NCBI GenBank assembly: GCA_017394765.1
Contig: JAFPXF010000074.1
Location: 45,302-109,301, forward strand
DNA length: 64,000 nucleotides
Reading direction: 5' to 3'
Source of the DNA: Bacteroidales bacterium
GTDB taxonomy: Bacteria > Bacteroidota > Bacteroidia > Bacteroidales > WCHB1-69
Made by a program: the position numbers and the translations under genes. The notes beneath the pieces are model-generated. The model searched no databases, was not told the origin of the DNA, and saw only the letters and a list, made by a program, of their open reading frames with translations. The stretch's first letter is position 1; the number at the start of each line of letters is the position of its first letter. Shown here piece by piece: positions 63,688 through 64,000 of this stretch.

Positions 63688-64000
63688 ATTTGGCGGTGGT
63701 TGGAGGTTGGTGGATCATTTTTGGGGACAAGGGCAAGGACAAATAGAATATCAGCTTGTTATAATAAAATTGAGGCACACTATTTTCAGTATGCTTACAT
63801 TATTAATCGATTTTTTTGGGTTTCACAGCTTCATTGACGCAGAAGTAATTCGTGTTACCAACAGTGATCAGTGAAGAGTGATCAGAAGGGGATTGGGTAA
63901 GGAAATGCGCTGCGGTGGCTACAACCGCCCATCCATCCCCGTTAGGGGATGCATATCTGTAGCCGATGGCGTTCCCCCGCGTGTCCCCACATCCCCGTAG
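63688..64000. repeat. Right-edge gap with repeat sequence
   Basis: No gene seen. A hairpin CATCCCC GTTA GGGGATG lies at 63934-63951 inside sequence that looks like a dispersed Bacteroidales repeat (GGCTACAA before, GTAGCCGATGGC after). The repeat runs toward the window edge. Confidence 0.5.

Noticed and set aside
63688..64000. Possible tRNA or small RNA at the right edge
   Set aside because: No cloverleaf or conserved RNA pattern; a short repeat hairpin explains the structure.

Overview
The window is about 64 kb from a Bacteroidales (Bacteroidetes) chromosome. Four signs point there: promoters carry the Bacteroidetes -7 element TAnnTTTG (most often TATTTTTGC) rather than sigma70 boxes; several exported proteins end in type IX secretion (T9SS) sorting domains; lineage-typical families occur (DUF4837, DUF4476, FISUMP, PorW/SprE, T9SS type B C-terminal domain); and the rpsO-pnp and exbB-exbD-exbD arrangements fit. 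An A-type flavoprotein, an NfnA-NfnB fusion and phosphate acetyltransferase suggest an anaerobic or microaerotolerant fermentative host-associated species. I cannot name genus or family.

Layout. 1-600: a HigBA toxin-antitoxin pair running off the left edge. 0.7-8.7 kb: a membrane LytTR regulator divergent from two large fibronectin-III T9SS surface proteins. 9-11.3 kb: an aminotransferase and two small lipoproteins. 11.6-16.7 kb: an ExbB/ExbD energy-transduction operon followed by a T9SS protein. 16.8-21.4 kb: an E/K/R-repeat protein, thymidine kinase, phosphate acetyltransferase, a beta-barrel and a LolC/E-type permease. 21.5-24.5 kb: a second LytTR regulator, paralogous to the first, divergent from a broken small lipoprotein and two beta-barrel proteins. 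24.7-27.8 kb: another T9SS protein, a repeat-rich gene desert and a DUF4476 protein. 27.8-32.8 kb: a GH3/beta-lactamase fusion, TsaB, a universal stress protein and PurE. 33.2-39 kb: PadR/PspC, FISUMP, phosphodiester glycosidase, a sigma/anti-sigma pair and a DUF4837 lipoprotein. 39-46.3 kb: DprA, MutS, ferredoxin, Pnp, RpsO. 46.4-52.6 kb: glycosyltransferase, steroid-reductase-like protein, Rieske-like lipoprotein, then an M23 peptidase-PhoH-LpxK-PNP operon on the minus strand. 52.7-63.7 kb: deaminase, radical SAM, riboflavin synthase, PorW/SprE, bactofilin, AtpZ-like genes, flavodiiron protein, DUF2156-GNAT fusion and the Nfn fusion.

The most interesting observation is regulatory. Both LytTR loci carry, on the side facing the divergent operon, a 33-bp module (26 of 33 positions identical by hand alignment) with two GTGA(A/G)G half-sites exactly 21 bp apart. 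In both loci the second half-site begins exactly 31 bp upstream of the first base of the -7 element. This is the geometry expected for a LytTR dimer activating a promoter, so I propose two sister one-component systems, each controlling the surface or outer-membrane operon beside it.

The second theme is a family of structured intergenic repeats at 8.7-9.0, 25.9-26.7, 32.9-33.2, 43.15-43.47 and 63.9 kb. Two copies show a compensatory base-pair change, and most differences would alter the protein in the one frame that stays open, so they look like RNA or DNA structure elements rather than genes.
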